A program made the translations under genes and the position numbers. Under the pieces are notes generated by a model that was not told the DNA's origin, made no database searches, and saw nothing but the letters and a program-made list of their open reading frames with translations. From CAYWLQ01 sp964458775 (GTDB taxonomy: Bacteria; Myxococcota_A; Polyangia; JAAYKL01), in contig CAYWLQ010000079.1 in assembly GCA_964458775.1 (NCBI GenBank), positions 1 to 24,622 of the forward strand: a stretch of 24,622 bases of DNA, in the 5' to 3' direction. Shown here one piece after another: positions 1-6,955 of the stretch. The number at the start of each line of letters is the position of its first letter. The first letter of the stretch is position 1.

Positions 1-126
1 GTTAGGCTGCATAGAAGACGAAAGCTTAGGGGTACTTCTGCGGAAACGTCTTTTTCTACTTTCACACATAGCTTTTCGGATTGGCTTTGAATGTCTTTAA
101 CATGGTGGAGTAGATATCTTGAGCAG
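1..126 (-). repeat. Copied 3' fragment of the HIRAN-family gene, left copy
   Basis: This stretch matches 3729-3854 at a constant offset of 3728, with one difference seen (position 122 against 3850). It carries about 42 codons from the end of the HIRAN-family reading frame, in the same orientation as the parent. The match probably continues past the left edge of the window. It sits directly downstream of the truncated hepT start, so it is foreign sequence joined to a toxin gene rather than a working gene. The junction is near 120-126, where both sources share the bases CAAGATATC on the minus strand. Confidence 0.9.
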
Positions 127-178
127 ATTCTGTTGCATCCTTCATATGTTGTATTCGGATTCGATCATCCGGCGACAT
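62..178 (-). pseudogene. hepT: HepT toxin, truncated to its N-terminus
   Basis: The frame opens with MSPDDRIRIQHMKDATESAQ, which is the typical N-terminal helix of HepT (HEPN/DUF86), the toxin partner of MntA. After about 20 residues it runs out of frame into the copied HIRAN fragment and stops after 38 residues, whereas HepT proteins are usually about 110-150 residues. The catalytic HEPN R-x4-6-H motif and the Tyr that MntA modifies lie in the C-terminal half and are absent, so no toxin activity is expected. The start overlaps the end of mntA by 14 nt, the usual layout of this operon. Seen: N-terminus, overlap and chimeric tail. Inferred: loss by recombination. Confidence 0.75.
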
Positions 179-470
179 ATTGAACCTCAGCAGTACGCAA
201 CACATCGTCTCTAAAATAGCGTGACAGCTCGTTCGGAGTTCGAAGGTCCACTGTACGTCCGCCAAGAAGATTGGATAGCTCATGTTCCATTTCGGCTAGG
301 TCTAAAAGGGTCGGCTTTGCTCCCTCTCTAAATTCTACTAGAAGGTCTATATCGCTGTTGTCGCGATCTGTACCCTTTAAAACGGACCCGAATAAGGAAA
401 GCTTAGACACCGAATATTTCTCACAAAAGTGCTCTAGATCTTCGGGCGGTATGGGCAATCGATTAGACAT
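165..470 (-). CDS. mntA: MntA-type antitoxin, minimal nucleotidyltransferase
   Basis: This 101-residue protein is a minimal nucleotidyltransferase of the MntA family. The GS-x10-D-x-D signature is present at about residues 28-42 (LFGSVLKGTDRDNSDIDLLV), followed by the typical LLDLAEMEHELSNLLGGRTVDL region. In characterised pairs MntA attaches AMP groups to a Tyr of HepT and neutralises its RNase activity. The ATG at 470 is preferred to a GTG at 524, because it has a GAG element upstream, gives the usual family length, and the GTG lies inside an inverted repeat that looks like an operator. The adjoining hepT is truncated, so this antitoxin is apparently an orphan; it could still protect against a HepT elsewhere in the genome. 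Confidence 0.85.
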   Translation of the reverse strand: MSNRLPIPPEDLEHFCEKYSVSKLSLFGSVLKGTDRDNSDIDLLVEFREGAKPTLLDLAEMEHELSNLLGGRTVDLRTPNELSRYFRDDVLRTAEVQYVAG

Positions 471-504
471 TTCAATCTCGTTTTTACTGATAGATATTAG
501 GGTT

Positions 505-523
505 TGCGTATCAGCGATACGCA
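505..523. promoter_or_regulatory. Perfect inverted repeat, probable mntA operator
   Basis: TGCGTATC-AGC-GATACGCA forms 8-bp arms around a 3-nt centre. The flanks GGTT and AACC extend the symmetry with a 2-nt offset. It lies between the predicted mntA promoter and the start codon, where an autoregulatory antitoxin or complex would bind. Function is inferred from position only. Confidence 0.5.
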
Positions 524-524
524 C

Positions 525-875
525 TAACCTTTTGTTTTATTCTACATCATAACAGAAGCTAGGTGTCAAGAAAGTGCATTCCGCATCAATTTAAAGAATA
601 CTCAACAATCACGAAGGAACGGGTTTCATGTCTAAAGAAGTAATGCCGAAGAATGTCCCAATAATACCCCCATAAATACCAATATAAAAAAGTTGCGAAA
701 AATTGTCGTCATCTCCAGAGACCAGAGACTTGTGCCGTAGCTTAGATGTGTACGGCGGAGGAATTGTTGACATGGTTGATAAGCCAATTATAAAGGTTGT
801 TAAGAATCTTTTGAGGCTGCTATCGAAATGAACCGCCTTAGTTTGTGTTGAGGCATCTTTTTCCGAGATGCCCAA
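525..875. other. Spacer between mntA and the FGE lipoprotein gene, no supported gene
   Basis: The part next to mntA holds its likely promoter. The minus strand stays open for 88 codons (875-609), but this frame begins with TTG immediately after the TAA of the lipoprotein gene, has no Shine-Dalgarno site, and is simply the continuation of that gene's frame. Its translation has one weakly hydrophobic stretch and no recognised domain. It may be a decayed 3' extension of the lipoprotein gene or non-coding. Confidence 0.5.
539..569 (-). promoter_or_regulatory. Probable sigma-70 promoter of mntA
   Basis: On the minus strand TTGACA (569-564) is followed after 19 nt by TAGAAT (544-539). The -35 box is perfect and the spacing slightly long. 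Transcription would begin just before the inverted repeat at 505-523. Confidence 0.45.
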
Positions 876-2993
876 TTACCACATGTCAAGAGCGCAAAAC
901 GAGCTGCCGTATAGGCCGGTTCTGAGAAGATAAATAGTATTTATGTCGAAACCGCACTTGCTGAACATTACATCTAGCACAGGTCCTGGTGGAGGATCGG
1001 TGACACACAACGGAAGCCCGTACTCGTAAAGCGGAAGAAAAAACTGTTTTGCGTCTGCTGTGGTAATGATCATTGCTAGACTATTCCCTCTTGGCATGTG
1101 TGCAGTGTTCAAAGCCGCCCCGGTGAGATCAGTCTCCGAAATGGTGCAGTCGGTCGTTTTTGATACTCTGCCTTCTGAAAAATCGCCCAACATCAGGCGA
1201 CCGTTTCGGCCTACTGCCGCAAAGGTAACTTCGTATCCGTAAAGACTTAACGGAGACGACAAATGTACGTTGAGAAGATCATCATCAGCGCCGTTTTCAA
1301 TCTCAAACCAGTCCAATCCGTCAAAAACTGCTGTGCGTCCGCCTTGCCCTACAGCAACGAAGCGTTGCAGAAACAGATCGGAGGACTGTGATTCACTCGC
1401 AGAAACGGCATTGAAGAAGTTCCCGCTGCCGATTGGGATTGGTACTTCCCATTGACCGTCCTTAAAAACAGCGACTCCGTCTCCTACCGCAACTAGAGTA
1501 CTGCCTAGCGTTGCGGTATCCCGGGGCGCAATGCCGGGCGGTACTTCGCCGTTCTCAATAGGTGCGAGCACAGCGTTTTCTTTGTCTGACAACAAGCTGT
1601 ATGTTGCCAGATAGTAGTTCTCTTTGTTTGTTTTGAGCAGCAAAATATAGGAATCTGTCTTTGCTGAATAGGATATGGAAACGGGTGTTTCACCAACCGG
1701 ACCTAAAGTAACAATTTGTTTTGTATATGCCGTGAAGTCCAACAGAAACGGGCGCATTCCTTCGTCCGTATTTTGTTCCCCAAGAATACCGAGTCGATAA
1801 TAGTTTCCTCCGTCCGCGACGTCTGTGAAAACTGCAGTTTCGTCAATATCGGCCGCCGATACCTGCAAATTGCTATCATCTATCCTGTAGCCGGGACACG
1901 GGTAGCTCACCATTCCAGGACACCCGTCCTCTTGCGGCGGTTCGGACGGCTTAGAAAGAACACTCCCCGGCAGGGTTCTGACAGGTCTGAAACCGGAGTA
2001 GTACGATCCAACTGAAACGATATATTTATTGTCCTTTCCTCGGAACGCGGCGCGGCATTCTTCAGCTTCCCAGGGAATTCCTCTGGCGGTAGTCAATTTT
2101 TGCCGCTCCGAATTATCAAAGGGGTTTGTTGCGGACTCATCGGGGTATATTCCAATCCATTCCGTCCACTCACCTACGTTTCCGAGCATATCGAACAGTC
2201 CCCAGTTGTTCGGATGTGATATTCCCACAGGACGGGGTTCATTTGGGAAATTGTCACATCCGATAGCCTGAAGCATCGACTCCGGTGCATTCGGCGATTG
2301 ATTTCCTATGTAGGTTGCGGTCTCTGTTCCTGCTCGGGCAGCATATTCCCATTCTGCTTCCGTGGGCAGCCGATAGCCGAGGCAGTGATAAGAAGTGGGA
2401 AAGGCGCTTGATGCCTCGTAGCAGCGTTCAAGTCCGTTTAGTTCCGAAAGAGCATCCAACCAATTTGTCATGTCTGATATTGTTATTCTTCGGATCGGAC
2501 AATCATCGCTCAAACAGTTGTTTCCCATATCCGTCGGTGTGTTAAATCCCAAGGCTTTCCACTGAGCGATGGTGATTTCCGTTTCTGCGATTTCAAAGCT
2601 GTGTGTCAAGGTAACCGAGTGAATGAGCTCGTTCGGCTTATGCCCCCTTTCATTTTCAGGAGACCCCATTTTAAAGGTTCCCGGGGAGAGCTCAATCCAA
2701 GTGATGTCGGGATTTATCAATGTAGAAGACGAATCCAAAAAAGACAAATCCGTAGAAGAAATAACGGTAATTTCAGAATCGATTCTCAGATCGGTTTCGT
2801 AGTCACCGGACGATTCGGTTGAGGACTCCGATTCTGTACTTGGAAGGTCTCTTTCGGATGGCGGTTCGATCATCGAATTACTATCTGTGACGTTACTTGA
2901 ATCAATGTTGCTTATGAAAGGTTCAACCGTTTTGCAACCGAAAATGAGGACGGCTGTTAAGCCTCCGAATAGCGAAAATAGAAAGCGAAACAT
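876..2993 (-). CDS. Lipoprotein with FGE/sulfatase-modifying-factor domain and propeller-like C-terminus
   Basis: This 705-residue protein begins with a signal peptide and lipobox (LIFGC, Cys20), then a Ser/Glu/Asp-rich linker to about residue 95. Residues 98-341 form an FGE-sulfatase fold: GTFKMGSPENE near 105, RLPTEAEWEYAARAG at 208-222, LGNVGEW at 270-276 and CRAAFRG...GFRPV at 313-337. True formylglycine-generating enzymes use two Cys five residues apart; only Cys313 is present and position 308 is Trp, so the domain is probably structural or ligand-binding. Residues 350-705 contain recurring AVG-x-G...DG-x-W strands (for example FVAVGQGGRTAVFDGLDWFEI) suggesting a beta-propeller. GAGGTG lies 5 nt before the ATG. 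Likely an outer-membrane surface protein; its role is unknown. Confidence 0.85.
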   Translation of the reverse strand: MFRFLFSLFGGLTAVLIFGCKTVEPFISNIDSSNVTDSNSMIEPPSERDLPSTESESSTESSGDYETDLRIDSEITVISSTDLSFLDSSSTLINPDITWIELSPGTFKMGSPENERGHKPNELIHSVTLTHSFEIAETEITIAQWKALGFNTPTDMGNNCLSDDCPIRRITISDMTNWLDALSELNGLERCYEASSAFPTSYHCLGYRLPTEAEWEYAARAGTETATYIGNQSPNAPESMLQAIGCDNFPNEPRPVGISHPNNWGLFDMLGNVGEWTEWIGIYPDESATNPFDNSERQKLTTARGIPWEAEECRAAFRGKDNKYIVSVGSYYSGFRPVRTLPGSVLSKPSEPPQEDGCPGMVSYPCPGYRIDDSNLQVSAADIDETAVFTDVADGGNYYRLGILGEQNTDEGMRPFLLDFTAYTKQIVTLGPVGETPVSISYSAKTDSYILLLKTNKENYYLATYSLLSDKENAVLAPIENGEVPPGIAPRDTATLGSTLVAVGDGVAVFKDGQWEVPIPIGSGNFFNAVSASESQSSDLFLQRFVAVGQGGRTAVFDGLDWFEIENGADDDLLNVHLSSPLSLYGYEVTFAAVGRNGRLMLGDFSEGRVSKTTDCTISETDLTGAALNTAHMPRGNSLAMIITTADAKQFFLPLYEYGLPLCVTDPPPGPVLDVMFSKCGFDINTIYLLRTGLYGSSFCALDMW

Positions 2994-3063
2994 ATTTCAC
3001 CTCGTCAAGGTTCTATAAAGGGAAGTGTCACACTCAAATGACTGTGTGTCCGAAAGTATCGTC

Positions 3064-3096
3064 AGCGACATAGGAGCGGCCGGTATTTGTGTCGCT
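3064..3096. promoter_or_regulatory. Hairpin upstream of the FGE lipoprotein gene
   Basis: AGCGACA (3064-3070) and TGTCGCT (3090-3096) are perfect 7-bp arms around a 19-nt loop, about 70 nt before the lipoprotein start. It could be a transcript structure or a protein site; nothing decides between them. Confidence 0.3.
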
Positions 3097-3246
3097 AAAC
3101 CGCGCGTGGTCCGAGCAACAGTTCATCGACAGAGAGATAGTAAGAATAAAGGACCGTTTCACTGTACCCATTAAAACCTTGTTTAATTTAATATCATTTT
3201 TGTTTTGCGATGAAAACAGAAAATCCAGCCAAAAGAGAATATAAAG

Positions 3247-3274
3247 GGAGATACAAAGAAGAGGAGATACAAAG
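3247..3274. repeat. Direct repeat, 16-nt spacing
   Basis: GGAGATACAAAG occurs at 3247 and again at 3263. It is one of several short tandem duplications confined to spacers in this window. Confidence 0.8.
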
Positions 3275-3491
3275 GTGACACTGACAAATAACCTTGCGCT
3301 TACCGGCAGAAACACTCGTAAAGATGCCCTTCTCGATTACAAAACGACCGTTTATTGCATAGAAAGTGTTCCGACCAAAGATAATCCAAGCTTCCATTTC
3401 TAAGCGGTTATTAGAACAAGAAGAAGCTTGCGGTTTTAAAACAGAAGGTCTTTTTACAAAACGTATTAGACATTTCACAGACGGGGTAAGA

Positions 3492-3541
3492 AGTCAGGGG
3501 AGTCAGGGGGACACTGACATATCTCTTCGACATATCTCTTC
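3492..3541. repeat. Two adjacent short tandem duplications
   Basis: AGTCAGGGG is doubled at 3492-3509 (9-nt unit), and GACATATCTCTTC is doubled at 3516-3541 (13-nt unit). Both are exact. Confidence 0.85.
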
Positions 3542-3595
3542 TGACAGATATCAAGCACCGCTTACCATGACCCCGCTGACAACTTCAAGCTCCCC

Positions 3596-4183
3596 CTACT
3601 TCTCTCCGTCCCGACAAATACTTGGTTGGTCTGTACAGGTTCTTTCTGTGTAAGACAGACACTTGTGCTTGATTAGCGGTTGGTATTGCGGATTGTTGAA
3701 CGGCAGTTCGTTTTCTTTCCAATCTGCTGTTAGGCTGCATAGAAGACGAAAGCTTAGGGGTACTTCTGCGGAAACGTCTTTTTCTACTTTCACACATAGC
3801 TTTTCGGATTGGCTTTGAATGTCTTTAACATGGTGGAGTAGATATCTTGGGCAGTAGCCCACTGCAACTCTATCCTCTGAGGCGGGCAGATGCCTTAAAC
3901 CATGTGCAAAAAAGTGACTGTGATATTTTCCGTTTTGATTCTTTTTAGGAAAAGGAAAGATCTCAAAGCGATCTGTAACGCTTTTACCTCCACTGCGTGC
4001 AAGTAGTTCAACCGGATCTATTTTAGTGCCTGACAGCCCCATCCATGAAACAAAATCTTCATAGTCAGGACGCGAGGGCGAGAGCATTCTTGTAGCAAAA
4101 AGCGGAAACAACATGGACGATTTGTATTCGCCGTATAAATCGGAAAAGGTACCGATGGGTTGAAAGCCTCCTTCTTTTTCCAA
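3596..4183 (-). pseudogene. HIRAN-family protein, decayed
   Basis: The frame keeps segments I associate with HIRAN-domain proteins: LFPLFATRMLSPSRPDYEDF, LARSGGKSVTDRFEIFPFP, HFFAHGLRHLP, then VGYCPRYL and LSFRLLCSL. From memory of the family two parts are missing. The first is about 55 N-terminal residues: the frame opens only from a TTG at 4183, with a stop four codons upstream, and another frame open to 4251 does not match. The second is the HIRAN core between RHLP and VGYCPRY, about 40 residues. Family members often accompany DNA-processing proteins; a role here cannot be claimed. Its last third was copied to the left end of the window. Confidence 0.6.
3729..3854 (-). repeat. Parent copy of the duplicated HIRAN 3' fragment
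   Basis: It matches 1-126 with a single difference seen. Both copies have the same orientation and lie 3.7 kb apart. Recombination between them would delete or duplicate mntA and the FGE lipoprotein gene. Confidence 0.9.
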
Positions 4184-4264
4184 ACAGCAAAATCATGGTC
4201 TGCATGAGGCATGTTAATCATCTTGGCAACTGAGAAAAATATGAAGGACATATGAAAGATAGTA

Positions 4265-4283
4265 GGGCAGGGCAGGGCAGGGC
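4265..4283. repeat. GGGCA pentamer run
   Basis: Three GGGCA units followed by GGGC lie in the 190-nt spacer between the HIRAN remnant and the flavoprotein gene. It is a simple slippage-prone repeat. Confidence 0.8.
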
Positions 4284-4365
4284 TAACAAAACTACAAATA
4301 TAAAATGTTATTCTAAAGATTTCAGTAAAATGTCAGAAGTTTAAAAGCATTATTAAATCCTTATG

Positions 4366-4394
4366 TTGACACGTAAGATAATTTTGCCTAGTTT
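4366..4394 (+). promoter_or_regulatory. Probable sigma-70 promoter of the flavoprotein gene
   Basis: TTGACA (4366-4371) is followed after 17 nt by TAGTTT (4389-4394), about 50 nt before the start codon. The -35 box is perfect and the -10 box moderate. Confidence 0.5.
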
Positions 4395-4441
4395 GCTCAT
4401 TATATATTGATGTAAATAAGCTTTAGAGAAAAAGGAATATC

Positions 4442-5809
4442 ATGAACATTGTCATTCTTCACGGAACACCAAAACCGAACAGTCAAGTATCGTACAGTGT
4501 TGCCTATATTGAATTTTTTATGCGTAATTTTACAGAGCACACCTTTTCAGTATTTAAAATCGGTTCTGATATAAAAAAACTGCAAAAAAGAGAAACAGAG
4601 TATTCTGAACTTTTAGACTCTGTTGAATCCGCAGATGCGGTATTGTTTATAATGCCTGTATATTCAGCTATGGTTCCAAGCGGGGTTAAATCGTTTGTTG
4701 AGCTGATCAACACCGACAATGCCGCGAAAAAGGCTTTTGCCGGCAAATGGGCTGCAACGGTAACAACTTCTGTCAACGTTCTTGATCGTTTTGTCGGTCA
4801 ATACATACATGCTGTTTGTGAAGATTGGCACATGCATTATGTGGACTCTTTCTTCGGTACGATAGTTCCCGTTATTGACGAACAGTATAAAAAGAACCTG
4901 TACCGCTTTTACTTTCGATTTTTAGCTGCCGCCCAAGAACGTATTCCTGTGCAGAAAACTTTCAATTCTAACTTTGTTGCAGTTCCTAAATACAGCGACT
5001 CTTCAACCGAATTTACCCCCAAAAAATCGGGTAAAAAAATTGCTTTGATAACGGACATGGAACATGCAGGTGAAAACCTATCGGAAATGATAGTCTCCTT
5101 CTGTAATAGTGCACTCTTTGAAGTGGAAGTAATCGATCTTTCTGAGTACAATTTTTCGCACTGTAACGGTTGTATTCATTGCACACAAAAACTTGAGTGC
5201 GCTATCAAGGACGGGTTTCAACAACTTCACAAAGAAAAAATTCTAACTGCTGATGCACTGGTCATTGCCGGAACTATAGTTGACCGCTATCTGTCTTCGG
5301 AAATAAAGAAATTTTTTGATCGAGGTTTTTATCAAAACCATATTCCTTATATGAAGGACAAACCCGTTGCGTTGATAGTTTCAGGTCCGCTGAGAGATAA
5401 TATTACAATTCAAGAGTCCGTAATATCCATATTAGAGCTTCGAGGAGCGGCATGTATCGGTTGTGTCACAGATGAGTCAGAAGACAACGTCCATACCGCC
5501 GCGTTGATCAAACAACTGGCAATGAATTTGTCTGATTGTGTAGAACACAATTACACGAAACCGCTTTCCTTTTACGGCGTCGGCTCACAGCGCATTTTGA
5601 GAGACTTTGTGTATCTAACCAAATATCCGTTTAAAGGAGAGCGCCCCTATTTTAAAAAACATGGTTTCAAAAGCTTTCCGCAAAAAAGATATAAGGTACG
5701 CCTGTTAACCTGGATTCTGATTATCAAGTCAAAGCTGAGCAATTCTGCCGAAGTGCTAAGAAGCTATCAACAAAAGCGAGCCCAAATATTTAAAGGGTTG
5801 TTTTTCTAG
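4442..5809 (+). CDS. Two-domain flavodoxin-like flavoprotein with a C-terminal-domain Fe-S motif
   Basis: This 455-residue soluble protein is a tandem of two NAD(P)H-dependent FMN reductase / flavodoxin-like folds. Domain 1 (about 1-180) has the phosphate-loop-like GTPKPNSQ near residue 8 and SADAVLFIMPVYSAMVPSGV at 63-82. Domain 2 (about 198-385) repeats the plan from KKIALITD, with ADALVIAGTIVDRYLS at the corresponding place. A Cys set C241-x2-C244-x2-C247-x5-C253 (CNGCIHCTQKLEC) matches the compact motif of archaeal/bacterial iron-sulfur flavoproteins that binds a 4Fe-4S cluster; domain 1 lacks it. The C-terminal 70 residues are basic. An AAAGGAA site lies just before the ATG. The electron donor and acceptor are unknown. 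The gene 42 nt downstream may be co-transcribed. Confidence 0.8.
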   Translation: MNIVILHGTPKPNSQVSYSVAYIEFFMRNFTEHTFSVFKIGSDIKKLQKRETEYSELLDSVESADAVLFIMPVYSAMVPSGVKSFVELINTDNAAKKAFAGKWAATVTTSVNVLDRFVGQYIHAVCEDWHMHYVDSFFGTIVPVIDEQYKKNLYRFYFRFLAAAQERIPVQKTFNSNFVAVPKYSDSSTEFTPKKSGKKIALITDMEHAGENLSEMIVSFCNSALFEVEVIDLSEYNFSHCNGCIHCTQKLECAIKDGFQQLHKEKILTADALVIAGTIVDRYLSSEIKKFFDRGFYQNHIPYMKDKPVALIVSGPLRDNITIQESVISILELRGAACIGCVTDESEDNVHTAALIKQLAMNLSDCVEHNYTKPLSFYGVGSQRILRDFVYLTKYPFKGERPYFKKHGFKSFPQKRYKVRLLTWILIIKSKLSNSAEVLRSYQQKRAQIFKGLFF

Positions 5810-5851
5810 GAAAAAGTCATAGCTAAAAGGGTGTTGTGATCTTTTTTTGAA

Positions 5852-6226
5852 ATGGTGATTAATGATCCGATGAAAGATAATATTTTAACGAACCTTGATG
5901 TACCTTGGATTACCAAAAACGGGGAATTAGATCTTTTCAAATTCCCAATTGATGCAACCTTAGCTCAGACAGTGAGTACCGATTATAAGGCTTTTCGCTA
6001 CGGATGCCTAATGTGATCTTCCATGGCCTATGCGGGGCGCAAAGAGGCGTCTGTGATGATGTATGGACTCATGAACTACTATGCCTCCGACCTTACCAGA
6101 AAAACTGTTCCGGAAAATACTTCAATATATGATCATGAGTTACAAAAAATATTAGATATTGAAGCCTACATAGAAAAAAATGGAAAAAAAGCTAAACAAA
6201 CGCAAGGGAACGAAAATAGAGCATAG
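5852..6226 (+). CDS. Short gene with in-frame TGA in a CxxU context: selenoprotein candidate or nonsense-broken pseudogene
   Basis: One frame runs from ATG 5852 (or ATG 5870) to TAG 6224, with a single internal TGA at 6014-6016. The part before it encodes ...DYKAFRYGCLM, the part after SSMAYAGRKEASVMMYGLMNYY. If TGA is decoded as selenocysteine, the protein is about 124 residues and has a CLMU (CxxU) redox motif. A hairpin with a G-rich loop begins 10 nt after the TGA, the position expected of a bacterial SECIS. The alternative is a CGA-to-TGA nonsense mutation: the AGRKEAxVxxxGL block recalls longer proteins that do not need a Cys there. The Shine-Dalgarno site is weak (GGTGA). I cannot name the family. 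It lies 42 nt after a redox flavoprotein gene. Confidence 0.45.
6026..6048 (+). promoter_or_regulatory. SECIS-like hairpin behind the in-frame TGA
   Basis: GCCU (6026-6029) pairs with AGGC (6045-6048) and UGCG (6031-6034) with CGCA (6038-6041), leaving a GGG apical loop and a small asymmetric bulge. The loop begins 18 nt after the TGA. Bacterial SECIS elements usually place a G-containing apical loop about 16-37 nt downstream. Confidence 0.4.
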
Positions 6227-6480
6227 CGTGACGGAAGACAGAAGTCCATCGCCTTGATCGGAATAGCTTTTCTTACTGCAGTTGCGCATTGATTTTAAGA
6301 TTAAGGGGAACACTAGACTTTAAAGAGAACATTACTGACATATATCTTATCTTGTAGCTAAAATCTTTTCCTTTGCTTTGCGATATTTTCGGTGCAAGGC
6401 CCAAATGCGGCGGAACAATATTCTTTATTCTTCGTCATTTTTCTTTGGATAGATAAGTGATCTTCTTTACCGGCTTTTCG

Positions 6481-6538
6481 TATTACAGAAGAAATATTAC
6501 AGAAGAATGTCTCTAATATTTTTTCTCTAATATTTCTA
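6481..6538. repeat. Two adjacent tandem duplications with 14-nt unit
   Basis: TATTACAGAAGAA begins at 6481 and 6495, and CTCTAATATTT begins at 6511 and 6525. Each pair is offset by exactly 14 nt. Confidence 0.85.
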
Positions 6539-6590
6539 CATACCGGCTTGCAAATGAAGAGAGCCGTTTCCGTATATCTGAACCGTTCTC

Positions 6591-6779
6591 CGATCCTTAT
6601 GGGCGGTTAGCGGTACACTGTTAGCGGTACACTGGTACAGTGTGATACAGTGTTAGTGGTACAGTAGCATCTAGAAAGCAATAACGATTTACAAAATGAT
6701 TTCGGGCCGATCCTTATGGGCGGTTAGCGGTTCAGTGGGGTTCCCGGGCCGATCCGTATGGGCGGTTAGTGGTACAGTG
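6591..6779. repeat. Three copies of a 30-nt repeat, with an exact 14-nt duplication inside
   Basis: Copies start at 6591, 6708 and 6750 with the consensus CGATCCkTATGGGCGGTTAG followed by yGGTwCAsTG. The last two are 42 nt apart (three times 14). Within and after the first, TTAGCGGTACACTG is doubled exactly (6607-6620, 6621-6634), and TACAGT recurs at 6636, 6646 and 6660. Confidence 0.8.
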
Positions 6780-6955
6780 AAAAGAGTATCGCCCAACGAA
6801 ATGAAGGCAACGGCAGAACTCGATCATGGAACCAAGAAGAGGTTTTTGTACGTTGCTTTGACCAAGAAGGCTTTTTATTTTTCCTACACACCACCCGATT
6901 TTTAGTCTTCGAGTCCACTGCTTGTATGTTTTGTATAAGAAAAGGAGATTTTTAG

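Larger units (their letters stand above)
2994..3595. other. Gene-poor spacer with short duplications
   Basis: No convincing gene was found; the open frames here lack domains and ribosome sites. The spacer holds a hairpin at 3064-3096, tandem duplications at 3247-3274 (16-nt unit), 3492-3509 (9-nt unit) and 3516-3541 (13-nt unit), and the decamer GACACTGACA at both 3276 and 3510. It resembles debris left around mobile or recombined DNA, consistent with the decayed HIRAN fragment next to it. Confidence 0.6.
6227..6955. other. Repeat-rich spacer before the alpha-galactosidase gene
   Basis: No gene is supported across about 730 nt. A 69-codon frame at 6696-6905 is largely built from two copies of a 30-nt repeat and is rejected. 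The spacer carries three copies of that repeat, several 14-nt tandem duplications (6481, 6511, 6607) and the small inverted repeat ACACTG-GTA-CAGTGT near 6630-6644. An AAGGAGA site at 6942-6949 belongs to the next gene. Confidence 0.6.

Noticed and set aside
609..875. 88-codon minus frame after the FGE lipoprotein gene
   Set aside because: It starts with TTG directly at the stop of the previous gene, in the same frame, without a ribosome site or domain.
3034..3315. 93-codon minus frame with a hydrophobic N-terminal part
   Set aside because: It overlaps the repeat-rich spacer, has no ribosome site and no recognisable family.
3596..4183. Transposase with duplicated 3' end
   Set aside because: The residues match HIRAN-type segments rather than any transposase catalytic motif, and no terminal inverted repeats were found.
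6696..6905. 69-codon plus frame
   Set aside because: Its first half is the translation of two 30-nt repeat copies; no ribosome site precedes it.
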